Source: an uncultured Collinsella sp.
GTDB taxonomy: Bacteria; Actinomycetota; Coriobacteriia; Coriobacteriales; Coriobacteriaceae
Direction of reading: 5' to 3'
Assembly (NCBI GenBank): GCA_900752215.1
Contig: CAADUO010000029.1
Span: 1-47,200 of the forward strand
DNA length: 47,200 nucleotides
Within the stretch, counting starts at the first letter, position 1, and the number at the start of each line of letters is the position of its first letter. Made by a program: the position numbers and the translations under genes. Of this stretch, positions 1-6,810 are shown piece by piece. The notes below the pieces were generated by a model that saw only the letters and a list, made by a program, of their open reading frames with translations, did no database searches and was not told the DNA's origin.

Positions 1-101
1 GGCGGCGGCCCGGCGGGGCCCGTGTTGGCGGCGGTGCTGAGGGGGGGGGCGGCCCTTCTTTTGGGGGAGTTGCCCCGCCTTTTTGCTCAGCGACCGAAAT
101 G
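1..101. other. Window edge, no gene recognised
   Basis: This stretch is extremely G-rich, with runs of G around positions 40-48 and 64-68. It has no coding signature that I can recognise in any frame. Given the similar G run at the other end of the window, part of it may be unreliable contig-end sequence. Confidence 0.5.
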
Positions 102-138
102 ACCGCCACAAAGGGGACAGGCGCCTTCGTGGTGGTTT
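102..138 (+). repeat. REP-like palindrome family A, copy 1 (F orientation)
   Basis: It has arms of CCGCCACAAAGG and CCTTCGTGGTGG type around a GGACAGGC spacer. This is the most diverged of eight copies in the window (others near 12.77, 27.15, 28.09, 29.67, 30.07, 40.90 and 41.61 kb). It lies just upstream of the ABC-F gene. Confidence 0.8.
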
Positions 139-196
139 GGGGTGGGGCTCGCTGCTATCATGGACAACGTTGAATTTCTACGAAGGAGCAGGGCAT

Positions 197-2056
197 ATGG
201 CGATTCTTTTGGGATGCGATTCCGTCAGCCTAGAGTTTCCCACCAAGCATATTTTCGATAACGTGACGCTCGGCGTGGGCGAGGGCGACCGTATTGGTAT
301 TGTCGGCAAAAACGGCGACGGCAAGTCGACGCTGCTGAGTGTGCTCGTCGGCACGCTGGAGCCCGATGACGGACGCGTGACGCACCGCCGCGGCACGACG
401 ATTGGATTGCTCGGCCAAAAGGACAACCTGGTCGATACCGACACCGTGCATCATGCCGTCGTGGGCGACACGCCCGAGTACGAGTGGGCGTCGAGTCCAC
501 GTACGCGCCAGATTCTGGCCGGCCTCATTAGCGATGTGCCCTGGGAGGGTACGGTGGGCAAGCTCTCGGGCGGCCAGCGCCGTCGCGTGGACCTCGCGCG
601 CCTGCTGATCGGCGACTACGACGTGCTCATGCTCGACGAGCCCACCAACCACCTGGACATGCGCACCATCAACTGGCTCGCGCGTCACTTAAAGGCCCGC
701 TGGCAGCGCGGTCAGGGCGCGATGCTCGTGGTCACGCACGACCGCTGGTTCTTGGACGAGGTCTGCACCAGCATGTGGGAGGTCTACGATGGCCAGGTCG
801 ACCCCTTCGAGGGCGGTTACTCTGCATATATCCTTCAGCGGGTAGAGCGCGACCGCATGGCCGCGGTTACCGAGGAGCGCCGTCGCAACATGGCGCGCAA
901 GGAGCTCGCGTGGCTGAGCCGCGGTGCCCAGGCGCGCTCCACCAAGCCCAAGTTTCGCGTGGATGCCGCTCGCGAGCTGATCGCCGACGTGCCGCCCGTG
1001 CGCGACGAGCTGGAGCTCAAGCGCCTCGCCGTGAGTCGCCTGGGCAAGCAGGTCATCGACGTGGTCGACGTGGATGCCGGCTATGCGGATACCGATGGTG
1101 CGCCCAAGCAGGTGCTCTCCGACGTGACCTGGCTCATCGGTGCGGGCGACCGCTATGGTCTTTTGGGTGAGAATGGCGCTGGCAAGTCGACGCTGCTCGA
1201 TGTGATCCAGGGTAAAATTGCGCCCACGCGCGGCCGCGTGAAGATTGGCCAGACGGTACGCTTTGGCGTGCTGTCGCAGCAGCTCGAGGAGCTCGAGCCC
1301 TACATGGGCGACACGATCCGCGAGGTGCTCAGCGACTATAAGAAGTACTACGTCATCGACGGCAAGGAGACTTCGCCCGAGAAGCTCTGCGAGCGTCTGG
1401 GCTTTACGACGCAGCAGCTCTGGAGTCGCATCGGCGATCTTTCGGGCGGCCAGCGCCGTCGCCTGTCGCTGCTGCTGACGATCCTGGACGAGCCCAACGT
1501 GCTTATCCTGGACGAGCCCGGCAACGACCTGGATACCGACATGCTCGCGATTGTCGAGGACCTGCTCGACGGCTGGCCCGGCACGCTGATCCTGGTGACG
1601 CACGACCGCTTCTTGATGGAGCGCGTAACCGACCAGCAGTGGGCGCTGCTCGACGGCCACCTGACGCATATGCCCGGTGGCGTGGACCAGTACCTTCGCC
1701 TGTGCAACGCTACCGCCGAGGGCGAGCCCGTGGGCGCGCCGAGCGCCAAGACCGGCACGTTTGACACTGGTGCCGCGGCAGCTGCGGCCGAAAAGCCCAA
1801 GTCGAGCGGTCAGCCCAACGGCCTGTCCAACGCCGAGCGCCAGAAGCTCCGCCGCGAGGTGAGCTCGCTCGAGCGTAAGATGGAGACGCAGCGCGCTCGC
1901 GTTGAGGAGGCCGAGGCCGCGATGGCCCAGGTCGATCCCACCAACTATACGGCGCTCGGCGAGCAGCAGGCAAAGATCGACGAGGCTCACGCCGCCATGG
2001 ACGAGCTGGAGATGGCGTGGCTCGAGGCGAGCGAAAAGCTCGAGGGCGAGGAGTAG
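197..2056 (+). CDS. ABC-F family ATP-binding protein, Uup-like
   Basis: A soluble protein of 619 residues with two ABC ATPase cassettes in tandem and no membrane segment, which is the ABC-F layout. These proteins act on ribosomes or nucleic acid rather than in transport. Cassette 1 has P-loop GKNGDGKST, signature LSGGQRRR and Walker B LMLDEPTNHLD. Cassette 2 has GENGAGKST, LSGGQRRR and LILDEPGNDLD. The last motif has Gly where the family normally has Thr (DEPTNDLD), which is unusual. A charged, Ala-rich coiled coil closes the C-terminus (about residues 560-619), as in Uup-type proteins. I chose the ATG at 197 because AAGGAG lies 8 bases upstream; the frame stays open to 83, but that stretch runs through the repeat. 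A HAD phosphatase follows after 6 bases, so the two are probably co-transcribed. Confidence 0.9.
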   Translation: MAILLGCDSVSLEFPTKHIFDNVTLGVGEGDRIGIVGKNGDGKSTLLSVLVGTLEPDDGRVTHRRGTTIGLLGQKDNLVDTDTVHHAVVGDTPEYEWASSPRTRQILAGLISDVPWEGTVGKLSGGQRRRVDLARLLIGDYDVLMLDEPTNHLDMRTINWLARHLKARWQRGQGAMLVVTHDRWFLDEVCTSMWEVYDGQVDPFEGGYSAYILQRVERDRMAAVTEERRRNMARKELAWLSRGAQARSTKPKFRVDAARELIADVPPVRDELELKRLAVSRLGKQVIDVVDVDAGYADTDGAPKQVLSDVTWLIGAGDRYGLLGENGAGKSTLLDVIQGKIAPTRGRVKIGQTVRFGVLSQQLEELEPYMGDTIREVLSDYKKYYVIDGKETSPEKLCERLGFTTQQLWSRIGDLSGGQRRRLSLLLTILDEPNVLILDEPGNDLDTDMLAIVEDLLDGWPGTLILVTHDRFLMERVTDQQWALLDGHLTHMPGGVDQYLRLCNATAEGEPVGAPSAKTGTFDTGAAAAAAEKPKSSGQPNGLSNAERQKLRREVSSLERKMETQRARVEEAEAAMAQVDPTNYTALGEQQAKIDEAHAAMDELEMAWLEASEKLEGEE

Positions 2057-2062
2057 GCGAGA

Positions 2063-2833
2063 ATGATCAAAGCCGCGTTTTTCGATATCGACGGTACGCT
2101 GCTGAGCTTTAAGACCCACCGGATTCCGGCGTCGGCGCAGCAGGTGCTCGACAGCTTTCGCGAGCAGGGGATTGCGTGCGTGATCGCCACGGGCCGTCCG
2201 ACCTACCAGATGCCGGACTGGCTGTTCGACCTGGGCTGGGATGCGTACATTACGCTCTCGGGCCAGCACTGCTTTGATGCCGAGGGGGTTTACCGCAGCT
2301 GTCCGATCGATCCGGATGACGTTGCGGTGATCGTGGACCAGGTGGCCGACGGGTGCTACGACTCGCTGTGCATGCAGGGCGAGAACTCGTTTGTGAACCG
2401 CCTGTCCGAGCGCGTGGTGACGGCCGGCAGCAACGCGGGAATCGTTTACCACGAGGAGGCGTTTGAGCACGCCTTTGACGCGCCGGTCTACCAGTTTTGC
2501 GCCTTTGTGGACCCTGCCGACGAGCATATCGTGACCGACGCGGTGTCGCATTCGCTCACTACGCGCTGGTGCGATCTGTTCTGCGACATTATCCCCGCTA
2601 ACGGCGGTAAGGACCTGGGTGTTGCGGCGACGCTGGAGCGCCTGGGCATCGACGCGAGCGAGGCGATTGCCTTTGGCGATGGCGAGAACGACCTGTCGAT
2701 GTTTTCCGCCGTGGGCACGAGCGTGGCCATGGGCAATGCGCAGGATACCGTGAAGGCCGCGGCGACCTACGTAACGACCGCCGTGGACGACGACGGCATC
2801 TACAACGCCGCGAAGCGCTTTGGACTCGTGTAG
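2063..2833 (+). CDS. HAD-superfamily hydrolase, Cof/IIB type
   Basis: A 256-residue phosphatase of the Cof-like HAD group. Motif I is FDIDGTL near the N-terminus (nucleophile Asp8, acid/base Asp10). Motif IV is GDGENDLSM at about residues 212-220, and a type IIB cap lies between them. Such enzymes dephosphorylate sugar phosphates or related small metabolites; the substrate cannot be read from sequence. The gene starts 6 bases after the ABC-F stop, and its ribosome site (GAGG) lies in the end of that gene, so translation is probably coupled. It ends at a hairpin followed by a T-rich stretch (2857-2891). Confidence 0.88.
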   Translation: MIKAAFFDIDGTLLSFKTHRIPASAQQVLDSFREQGIACVIATGRPTYQMPDWLFDLGWDAYITLSGQHCFDAEGVYRSCPIDPDDVAVIVDQVADGCYDSLCMQGENSFVNRLSERVVTAGSNAGIVYHEEAFEHAFDAPVYQFCAFVDPADEHIVTDAVSHSLTTRWCDLFCDIIPANGGKDLGVAATLERLGIDASEAIAFGDGENDLSMFSAVGTSVAMGNAQDTVKAAATYVTTAVDDDGIYNAAKRFGLV

Positions 2834-2856
2834 CTGCGACCCGGCACCTGGCACCT

Positions 2857-2891
2857 GGGGACACTCCTTGCGGGGCGTCCCCATTTTGTTT
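2857..2891 (+). terminator. Terminator hairpin built on repeat family B
   Basis: GGGGAC and GTCCCC pair around a 14-base interior (2857-2882) and are followed by ATTTTGTTTT. The stem begins with GGGGACACTCCTTG, the same string found in the element at 25248. The HAD terminator therefore appears to derive from a dispersed repeat. Confidence 0.65.
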
Positions 2892-2944
2892 TCGTCCCGT
2901 GCGTTTTGTGAAACACGGTTAACTTTTTAAACAACGTAGTAAGA

Positions 2945-2996
2945 CATGGGCAACTTTTGCGGTAAAGTTAGCCGTGGAAAGTATCCAAAGGCTAAC
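2945..2996. promoter_or_regulatory. Upstream regulatory region of the DtxR-family gene
   Basis: Two features stand out. CATGGGCAACTTTTG (2945-2959) recurs with one mismatch upstream of the heavy-metal permease (9392-9406). A dyad GTTAGCC-N16-GGCTAAC spans 2967-2973 and 2990-2996, with half-sites resembling the TTAGGTTAG core of DtxR/IdeR boxes. Autoregulation is plausible but is inference. I see no convincing -35/-10 pair. Confidence 0.45.
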
Positions 2997-3021
2997 TAGC
3001 AATCATCGCGAAAGGCGGCCC

Positions 3022-3411
3022 ATGGCCCTACGTGAATCCGGAGAAGACTATCTCGAATCGATCTACGTTCTGTCGGAACGTCAGGGCATCGTGCGCTCGA
3101 TCGACGTTGCGGAGTACCTCGGCGTAACCAAGGCGAGCGTTTCCAAGGCCATGGCGACGCTGGAAAGCAACGGCTATGTCAAAATGGGCAAGCGCGACGT
3201 TCATCTGACGGAGCGTGGTCTTGAGGTTGCCCGCCAAATGTGGGAGCGCCATTGCTTTTTTGTAGGGCTGCTAGAGGACGCAGGCGTAACGCCCGAGGTT
3301 GCCTCGCAAGAGGGCTGCCACATGGAGCATTGCCTGAGCGAGGAGAGCTTTGAGAAGCTAAGGTCGATGCTGAGGCGAGACGAGATGACGGATCCAACAT
3401 CGGGAGCCTAA
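3022..3411 (+). CDS. DtxR/MntR-family metal-dependent regulator
   Basis: A 129-residue repressor. An N-terminal winged helix-turn-helix (about residues 1-62, with VTKASVSKAMATLESNGYV as recognition region) is followed by a metal-binding dimerisation domain (about 65-125). Candidate metal ligands are in WERHCFF and EGCHMEH; the latter matches the C-x-x-E-H pattern of iron-sensing DtxR/IdeR better than the equivalent MntR segment, so I lean towards Fe(II) sensing. It has no C-terminal SH3 domain, as in MntR. The ATG at 3022 is preceded by GAAAGG; an in-frame upstream start at 2974 lacks such a site and lies inside the candidate operator. No iron transporter is adjacent. Candidate targets by motif are itself, the permease at 9494 and the nitroreductase at 12069. 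Confidence 0.88.
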   Translation: MALRESGEDYLESIYVLSERQGIVRSIDVAEYLGVTKASVSKAMATLESNGYVKMGKRDVHLTERGLEVARQMWERHCFFVGLLEDAGVTPEVASQEGCHMEHCLSEESFEKLRSMLRRDEMTDPTSGA

Positions 3412-3431
3412 CGGATCCGCAGTAACGCGCC

Positions 3432-3450
3432 GTTCGCGCAAAGCGCGAAC
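3432..3450. terminator. Hairpin after the DtxR-family gene
   Basis: GTTCGCGC-AAA-GCGCGAAC is a perfect 8-bp stem 20 bases past the stop codon. No U-tract follows, so termination is possible but not certain. Confidence 0.4.
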
Positions 3451-3547
3451 CAGCGACCGGGACGAGTGGTCCCACCAACTAAGCCCAACTCAGACAAGGA
3501 ACCCCGCCAGCAAGCGATGCCCAAGAAGCGCCAGCGATGTTACCGCA

Positions 3548-3674
3548 GGCCGGGGCCGGGCTTGGTTTTGAAAACATTCCGCAGCGCGAGGCCCGCCTTT
3601 CCGCTGCTCCGCAGGAGCAGGAAAGGCGGGCCTCATACGCGAGGACGTTTTCAAAACCAAGCCCGGCCCCGGCC
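3548..3674. repeat. 127-bp nested palindrome
   Basis: There are three concentric perfect inverted repeats. The outer arms are 28 bp (3548-3575 and 3647-3674), the middle arms 15 bp (3588-3602 and 3620-3634), and the apical stem is CTGCTCC-GCA-GGAGCAG (3604-3620). Only two short unpaired stretches of 12 bases separate outer from middle arms. It lies 16 bases past the stop of the P-type ATPase (which reads leftward) and may end its transcript, but no U-tract follows and the size is far beyond an ordinary terminator. Confidence 0.9.
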
Positions 3675-3690
3675 GGAAGGACCACAGACG

Positions 3691-5643
3691 CTACAGGTTC
3701 TTGACACCCATCGCGCGCATGGCGTTCAGGATGGCGATGATCGCCACGCCCACGTCGCCAAAGACGGCAAGCCACATATTGGCGATGCCCAGCGCCGCGA
3801 GCACCAGAATCAGCAGCTTAATGCCCAGTGCAAAGATGATGTTCTGCCAAACGATCGTCATGGTCTTGCGCGCCACGCGGATCGCGCGGGAAATGTTGGA
3901 AGGCTTGTCGTCCATCAGCACCACGTCGGCGGCCTCAATCGCGGCGTCGGAACCCATAGCGCCCATGGCGATGCCCACATCGGCGCGCGTGAGCACGGGT
4001 GCGTCGTTGATACCGTCGCCGACAAAGGCGAGCTTGTCTTTGCCCGATTCGGCTGCCAGCAATGCCTCGACGCGCTCGACCTTATCGCCCGGCAGTAGCT
4101 GCGCGTGGAACTCGTCGAGACTGAGTTGCTTGGCCACAGACGCCGCAACCTCCTCGCGGTCGCCCGTGAGCATGACGGTGCGCTTGACGCCGGCGGCGTG
4201 CAGGTCGCTGATTGTCTGCTCGGCATCGGCCTTGACGGTGTCTGCAATCACGATGTGGCCGGCGTACACGCCGTCAACGAGCACATGCAGAATCGTTCCG
4301 ACGACCTCGCAATCGGGCGCTTCGACGCCGGATGCGTCGAGCATCTTAGCGTTGCCAACGACGACGTGCTTGCCGTCGATGGTTGCCGTCACGCCATGGC
4401 CCGCGTCGTTGGTGGAGTCGCTTACGCGCTTGGGGTCGACCTCGCCCTGGTAGGCGGCGCGCACGGACTGCGCGATGGGGTGATCGGAGAACGACTCCGC
4501 AAGGGCTGCGACCTCGAGCAACGACTGCTCGGTATAGCCAGACTCGGGGTGCACCGCCACGACCGAAAACGTGCCGTTGGTGAGCGTGCCGGTCTTGTCG
4601 AAGACGACGGTGTCCACGTCGGCGAGCGTTTCGAGGTAGTTAGAACCCTTGATGAGAACGCCTAGCTTGGATGCGCCGCCGATGCCGCCAAAGAAGCTGA
4701 GCGGCACGCTGATCACGAGCGCGCACGGGCAGCTGACGACCAGGAAGGTCAGGCCGCGCAGGATCCAGTCGGACCAGGCGCCGGTGACCAAGCCGCCGCC
4801 GAGCGCGAGTACCGCGGCAGCGCCGGTGACGGCGGGCGTGTAGACGCGGGCGAAGCGCGTGATGAAGTTCTCGGTGCGCGCCTTCTTTTCGCTGGCGTTT
4901 TCTACGAGCTCCAGGACGCGCGCGACGGTGGACTCGCCAAATGGCTTGGTGGTGCGCACGTGGATGAGGCCCGTCATGTTGATGCAGCCGCTGATGATAT
5001 CGTCTCCGGTTTTGGCCGGGCGGGGGACCGACTCACCGGTAAGGGCGGCGGTATCGAGCTGTGTCTCGCCTTCGACGATGACGCCGTCGATAGGCACGCG
5101 CTCGCCGGGCTTGACCACGATCACGGTGCCGACGGCGATGTCATCGGGGAAGACCTGCTCGAGTGTGCCGTCGGGTTGCTCGACGTTGGCGTAGTCGGGC
5201 GCGATGTCCATCATGGCGCTGATCGACTTGCGGCTCTTGCCCACAGCGTATGCCTGGAACAGCTCGCCGACCTGGTAGAACAGCATGACGGCGGCGCCTT
5301 CGGCCATGTGCGGGTCGGTGTCGGGGAAGAGCACCATGGCAAACGCGCCGATGGTCGCGACGGCCATAAGGAAACTCTCGTCGAAGGCCTTGCCGCGGCG
5401 GATGTTATTGAATGCCTTTTGCAGCACGTCGTAGCCGGCAATCAAAAACGGCACGAGGAACAGCACAAAGCTGGCGTAGATGTCGCCCGGGGTGCCGAAT
5501 GCGGCGGTGAGGGTGCCGAGCTCATCGAGGGCGTACACCACGGCAAAAATGCCCAGCGCTACCAGGATGCGGTTGCGCTTATGCTCGAGTGACTCTTTTT
5601 TCCTACGCTTCTTCTTTTTCTTCTTGGGGTCGGCGGTGGCCAT
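3691..5643 (-). CDS. P1B-type heavy-metal ATPase (Zn/Cd/Pb class)
   Basis: A 650-residue membrane pump expected to export Zn(II), Cd(II) or Pb(II) using ATP. Visible motifs are the transmembrane SCPCALVIS metal site, phosphorylation site DKTGTLTNG, actuator TGESVP, and hinge GDGINDAPVL. The last two helices carry Lys (ALGIKLL) and Asp (FGDVG), the pattern of the P1B-2 zinc class. It lacks an N-terminal HMA domain; in its place is a Lys/Arg-rich cytoplasmic head (residues 7-16). The metal-binding domain is encoded as a separate small gene upstream. I chose the ATG at 5643 because GGGAGGA precedes it; the longer frame to 5712 would overlap the operator. It has its own candidate promoter and operator (5668-5711), so it can be induced separately from arsR. 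Confidence 0.93.
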   Translation of the reverse strand: MATADPKKKKKKRRKKESLEHKRNRILVALGIFAVVYALDELGTLTAAFGTPGDIYASFVLFLVPFLIAGYDVLQKAFNNIRRGKAFDESFLMAVATIGAFAMVLFPDTDPHMAEGAAVMLFYQVGELFQAYAVGKSRKSISAMMDIAPDYANVEQPDGTLEQVFPDDIAVGTVIVVKPGERVPIDGVIVEGETQLDTAALTGESVPRPAKTGDDIISGCINMTGLIHVRTTKPFGESTVARVLELVENASEKKARTENFITRFARVYTPAVTGAAAVLALGGGLVTGAWSDWILRGLTFLVVSCPCALVISVPLSFFGGIGGASKLGVLIKGSNYLETLADVDTVVFDKTGTLTNGTFSVVAVHPESGYTEQSLLEVAALAESFSDHPIAQSVRAAYQGEVDPKRVSDSTNDAGHGVTATIDGKHVVVGNAKMLDASGVEAPDCEVVGTILHVLVDGVYAGHIVIADTVKADAEQTISDLHAAGVKRTVMLTGDREEVAASVAKQLSLDEFHAQLLPGDKVERVEALLAAESGKDKLAFVGDGINDAPVLTRADVGIAMGAMGSDAAIEAADVVLMDDKPSNISRAIRVARKTMTIVWQNIIFALGIKLLILVLAALGIANMWLAVFGDVGVAIIAILNAMRAMGVKNL

Positions 5644-5667
5644 GACTCGTATCCTCCCATTTGAATG

Positions 5668-5711
5668 TATGAACACTCGCTCATATAACTTCGCGAGCAA
5701 AGGCCGCGGCA
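5668..5711 (-). promoter_or_regulatory. Internal promoter and ArsR-type operator before the ATPase
   Basis: TATGAACACTCGCTCATATA (5668-5687) matches the two operators upstream of the arsR-like gene at 17 of 20 invariant positions. On the minus strand it overlaps a candidate -10 (TTATAT, 5688-5683) that lies 17 bases from TTGCCG (5711-5706). A 9-bp hairpin (5699-5707 with 5713-5721) covers the -35 side. The arrangement implies independent metal-responsive transcription of the ATPase. Confidence 0.7.
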
Positions 5712-5743
5712 AGCGCGGCCTTGCAGGTTAGCGTAAGCTTGGG

Positions 5744-5962
5744 CTAGAGAATGATCTCGCAGTCCGGCTCGGCGTCGGCGGTGAACTCCACAACGCGGTC
5801 GAGGACCTCGTCGAACTCGGCGTCATCGGCCTCGAGCGTCAACTTCTGGGTCATAAAGTTGACCGAAACGGACTTGACGCCATCGAGCTTGGCCAGCTCG
5901 TCCTGAAGCTCACGCGCGCAGTTGGCGCAGTCGATCTCGTCGAGCTTGAACTGCTTTTTCAT
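5744..5962 (-). CDS. Free-standing HMA heavy-metal-binding protein
   Basis: A 72-residue protein with a single heavy-metal-associated (ferredoxin-like) fold. The metal site is DCANCA near residues 11-16, with the two Cys spaced CxxC. The DCANCA form and the acidic C-terminus (DAEPDCEIIL) resemble the N-terminal domain of zinc/cadmium ATPases more than copper chaperones, which usually read MxCxxC. It sits between the arsR-like gene (63 bases upstream) and the ATPase, and I read it as the detached N-terminal domain or a metal chaperone for that pump. The start has AAAGGA upstream. Confidence 0.88.
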   Translation of the reverse strand: MKKQFKLDEIDCANCARELQDELAKLDGVKSVSVNFMTQKLTLEADDAEFDEVLDRVVEFTADAEPDCEIIL

Positions 5963-6025
5963 GGTGGATTCCTTTCCCCGTATTTGCGGCTTGGGTGCAG
6001 GCCGCGCTGGTACCGTGGTTGGTTG

Positions 6026-6391
6026 TTATTCGCAGATATGGCTCATGCCCTGGTTGAGCATGGTGTAGACGTGGTCGTCGGCGAGCGAGTATAGGATATT
6101 GCGCCCGTCGCGCCGGAATTTAACCAGGTGCGACTGCTTGAGTGTGCGCAGCTGGTGCGACACCGCGGACTGCGAGGTTTCGGTCGCTTCGGCGATGTCT
6201 GCCACGCAGAGCTCGCGGCCCATGAGGGCATAGAGGATCTTGATGCGCGTGGTGTCGCTGAAGACCTTGAACAGGTCGGCGAGGTCGTAGAGAAGCTCCT
6301 CGTCGGGAAGGTCCTCGGGCGAGCAGGTGGTGGGGATCGCGGGTTCGGTGGCCTCGATGTCGGGTTTCGTTTCATCAACGCGAATGCTCAT
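6026..6391 (-). CDS. ArsR/SmtB-family metal-responsive repressor
   Basis: A 121-residue winged-helix repressor. The helix 3 region reads ELCVADI, the recognition helix SQSAVSHQLRTLKQ, and the C-terminal helix has the pattern D-x-H-V-x-x-M-L followed by H-x-x-E (DDHVYTML...HICE). That last pattern is the alpha-5 zinc site of the CzrA/SmtB group, with Glu in place of the final His. Zinc or a similar divalent metal should release it from DNA. The ATG at 6391 has AAAGGA upstream. Two operators flank its promoter, and a third precedes the ATPase, so it very probably represses itself and the pump. Confidence 0.92.
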   Translation of the reverse strand: MSIRVDETKPDIEATEPAIPTTCSPEDLPDEELLYDLADLFKVFSDTTRIKILYALMGRELCVADIAEATETSQSAVSHQLRTLKQSHLVKFRRDGRNILYSLADDHVYTMLNQGMSHICE

Positions 6392-6406
6392 TGCAATATC
6401 CTTTCA

Positions 6407-6426
6407 TATGAACATGCGCTCATATA
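6407..6426 (-). promoter_or_regulatory. ArsR-type operator A
   Basis: TATGAACATGCGCTCATATA lies between the predicted transcription start (about 6431) and the ribosome site of the arsR-like gene. The imperfect dyad has arms of TATGA and TCATA type. It differs from the copy at 5668 at two positions. Confidence 0.75.
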
Positions 6427-6437
6427 ACTTGCTTCCG

Positions 6438-6465
6438 ATTATATGAGTGTATGTTCATATGTCAA
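6438..6465 (-). promoter_or_regulatory. Consensus promoter with ArsR-type operator B in its spacer
   Basis: On the minus strand TTGACA (6465-6460) and TATAAT (6443-6438) are both perfect hexamers, 16 bases apart. The operator TATATGAGTGTATGTTCATA (6440-6459) fills the spacer, so bound repressor would cover both promoter elements. This gives a strong, tightly controlled promoter for arsR and the HMA gene. Confidence 0.85.
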
Positions 6466-6810
6466 TGACGTTCAGGTAATTCGTTGTACAAAATGATGGG
6501 GAATAGTGGACGAGATCCCGGACTGAGCGGTTTTGATAGCCGATGCCGGGGTGGGTGCCCTTGAGCCGTGCAAAAATTGGAGTATTCTGCAACGATAGGG
6601 GGTCCGTTAATTTATCGCAGGCCAAATAATGCAGCTAAAGAGTTATCTTAGGGTGTTAATCCGATGAGTTCTTCCTCAAATGTTGCCTAACGCTCTCACG
6701 CAAGAGTGATTTCGCTTCACATTTGGATCCACTCGAGGGTGATAGACACCCGGCTCTGCTGAATACTCGCAATTTTGCACGTCGCTAAGGTGCCCACCTT
6801 GTTAGCCGGT
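6466..6810. other. Gap of about 350 bases without a recognised gene
   Basis: This is AT-richer than the surrounding genes, marking the start of the 6.5-8.35 kb island. I see no open frame with a ribosome site, no tRNA, and no clear terminator for the leftward gene that ends at 6811. Confidence 0.5.

Noticed and set aside
689..2884. Minus-strand frame of 731 codons across the ABC-F and HAD genes
   Set aside because: An antisense shadow in GC-rich DNA: His/Arg/Val/Leu-rich translation with no motif, opposite two well-conserved genes.
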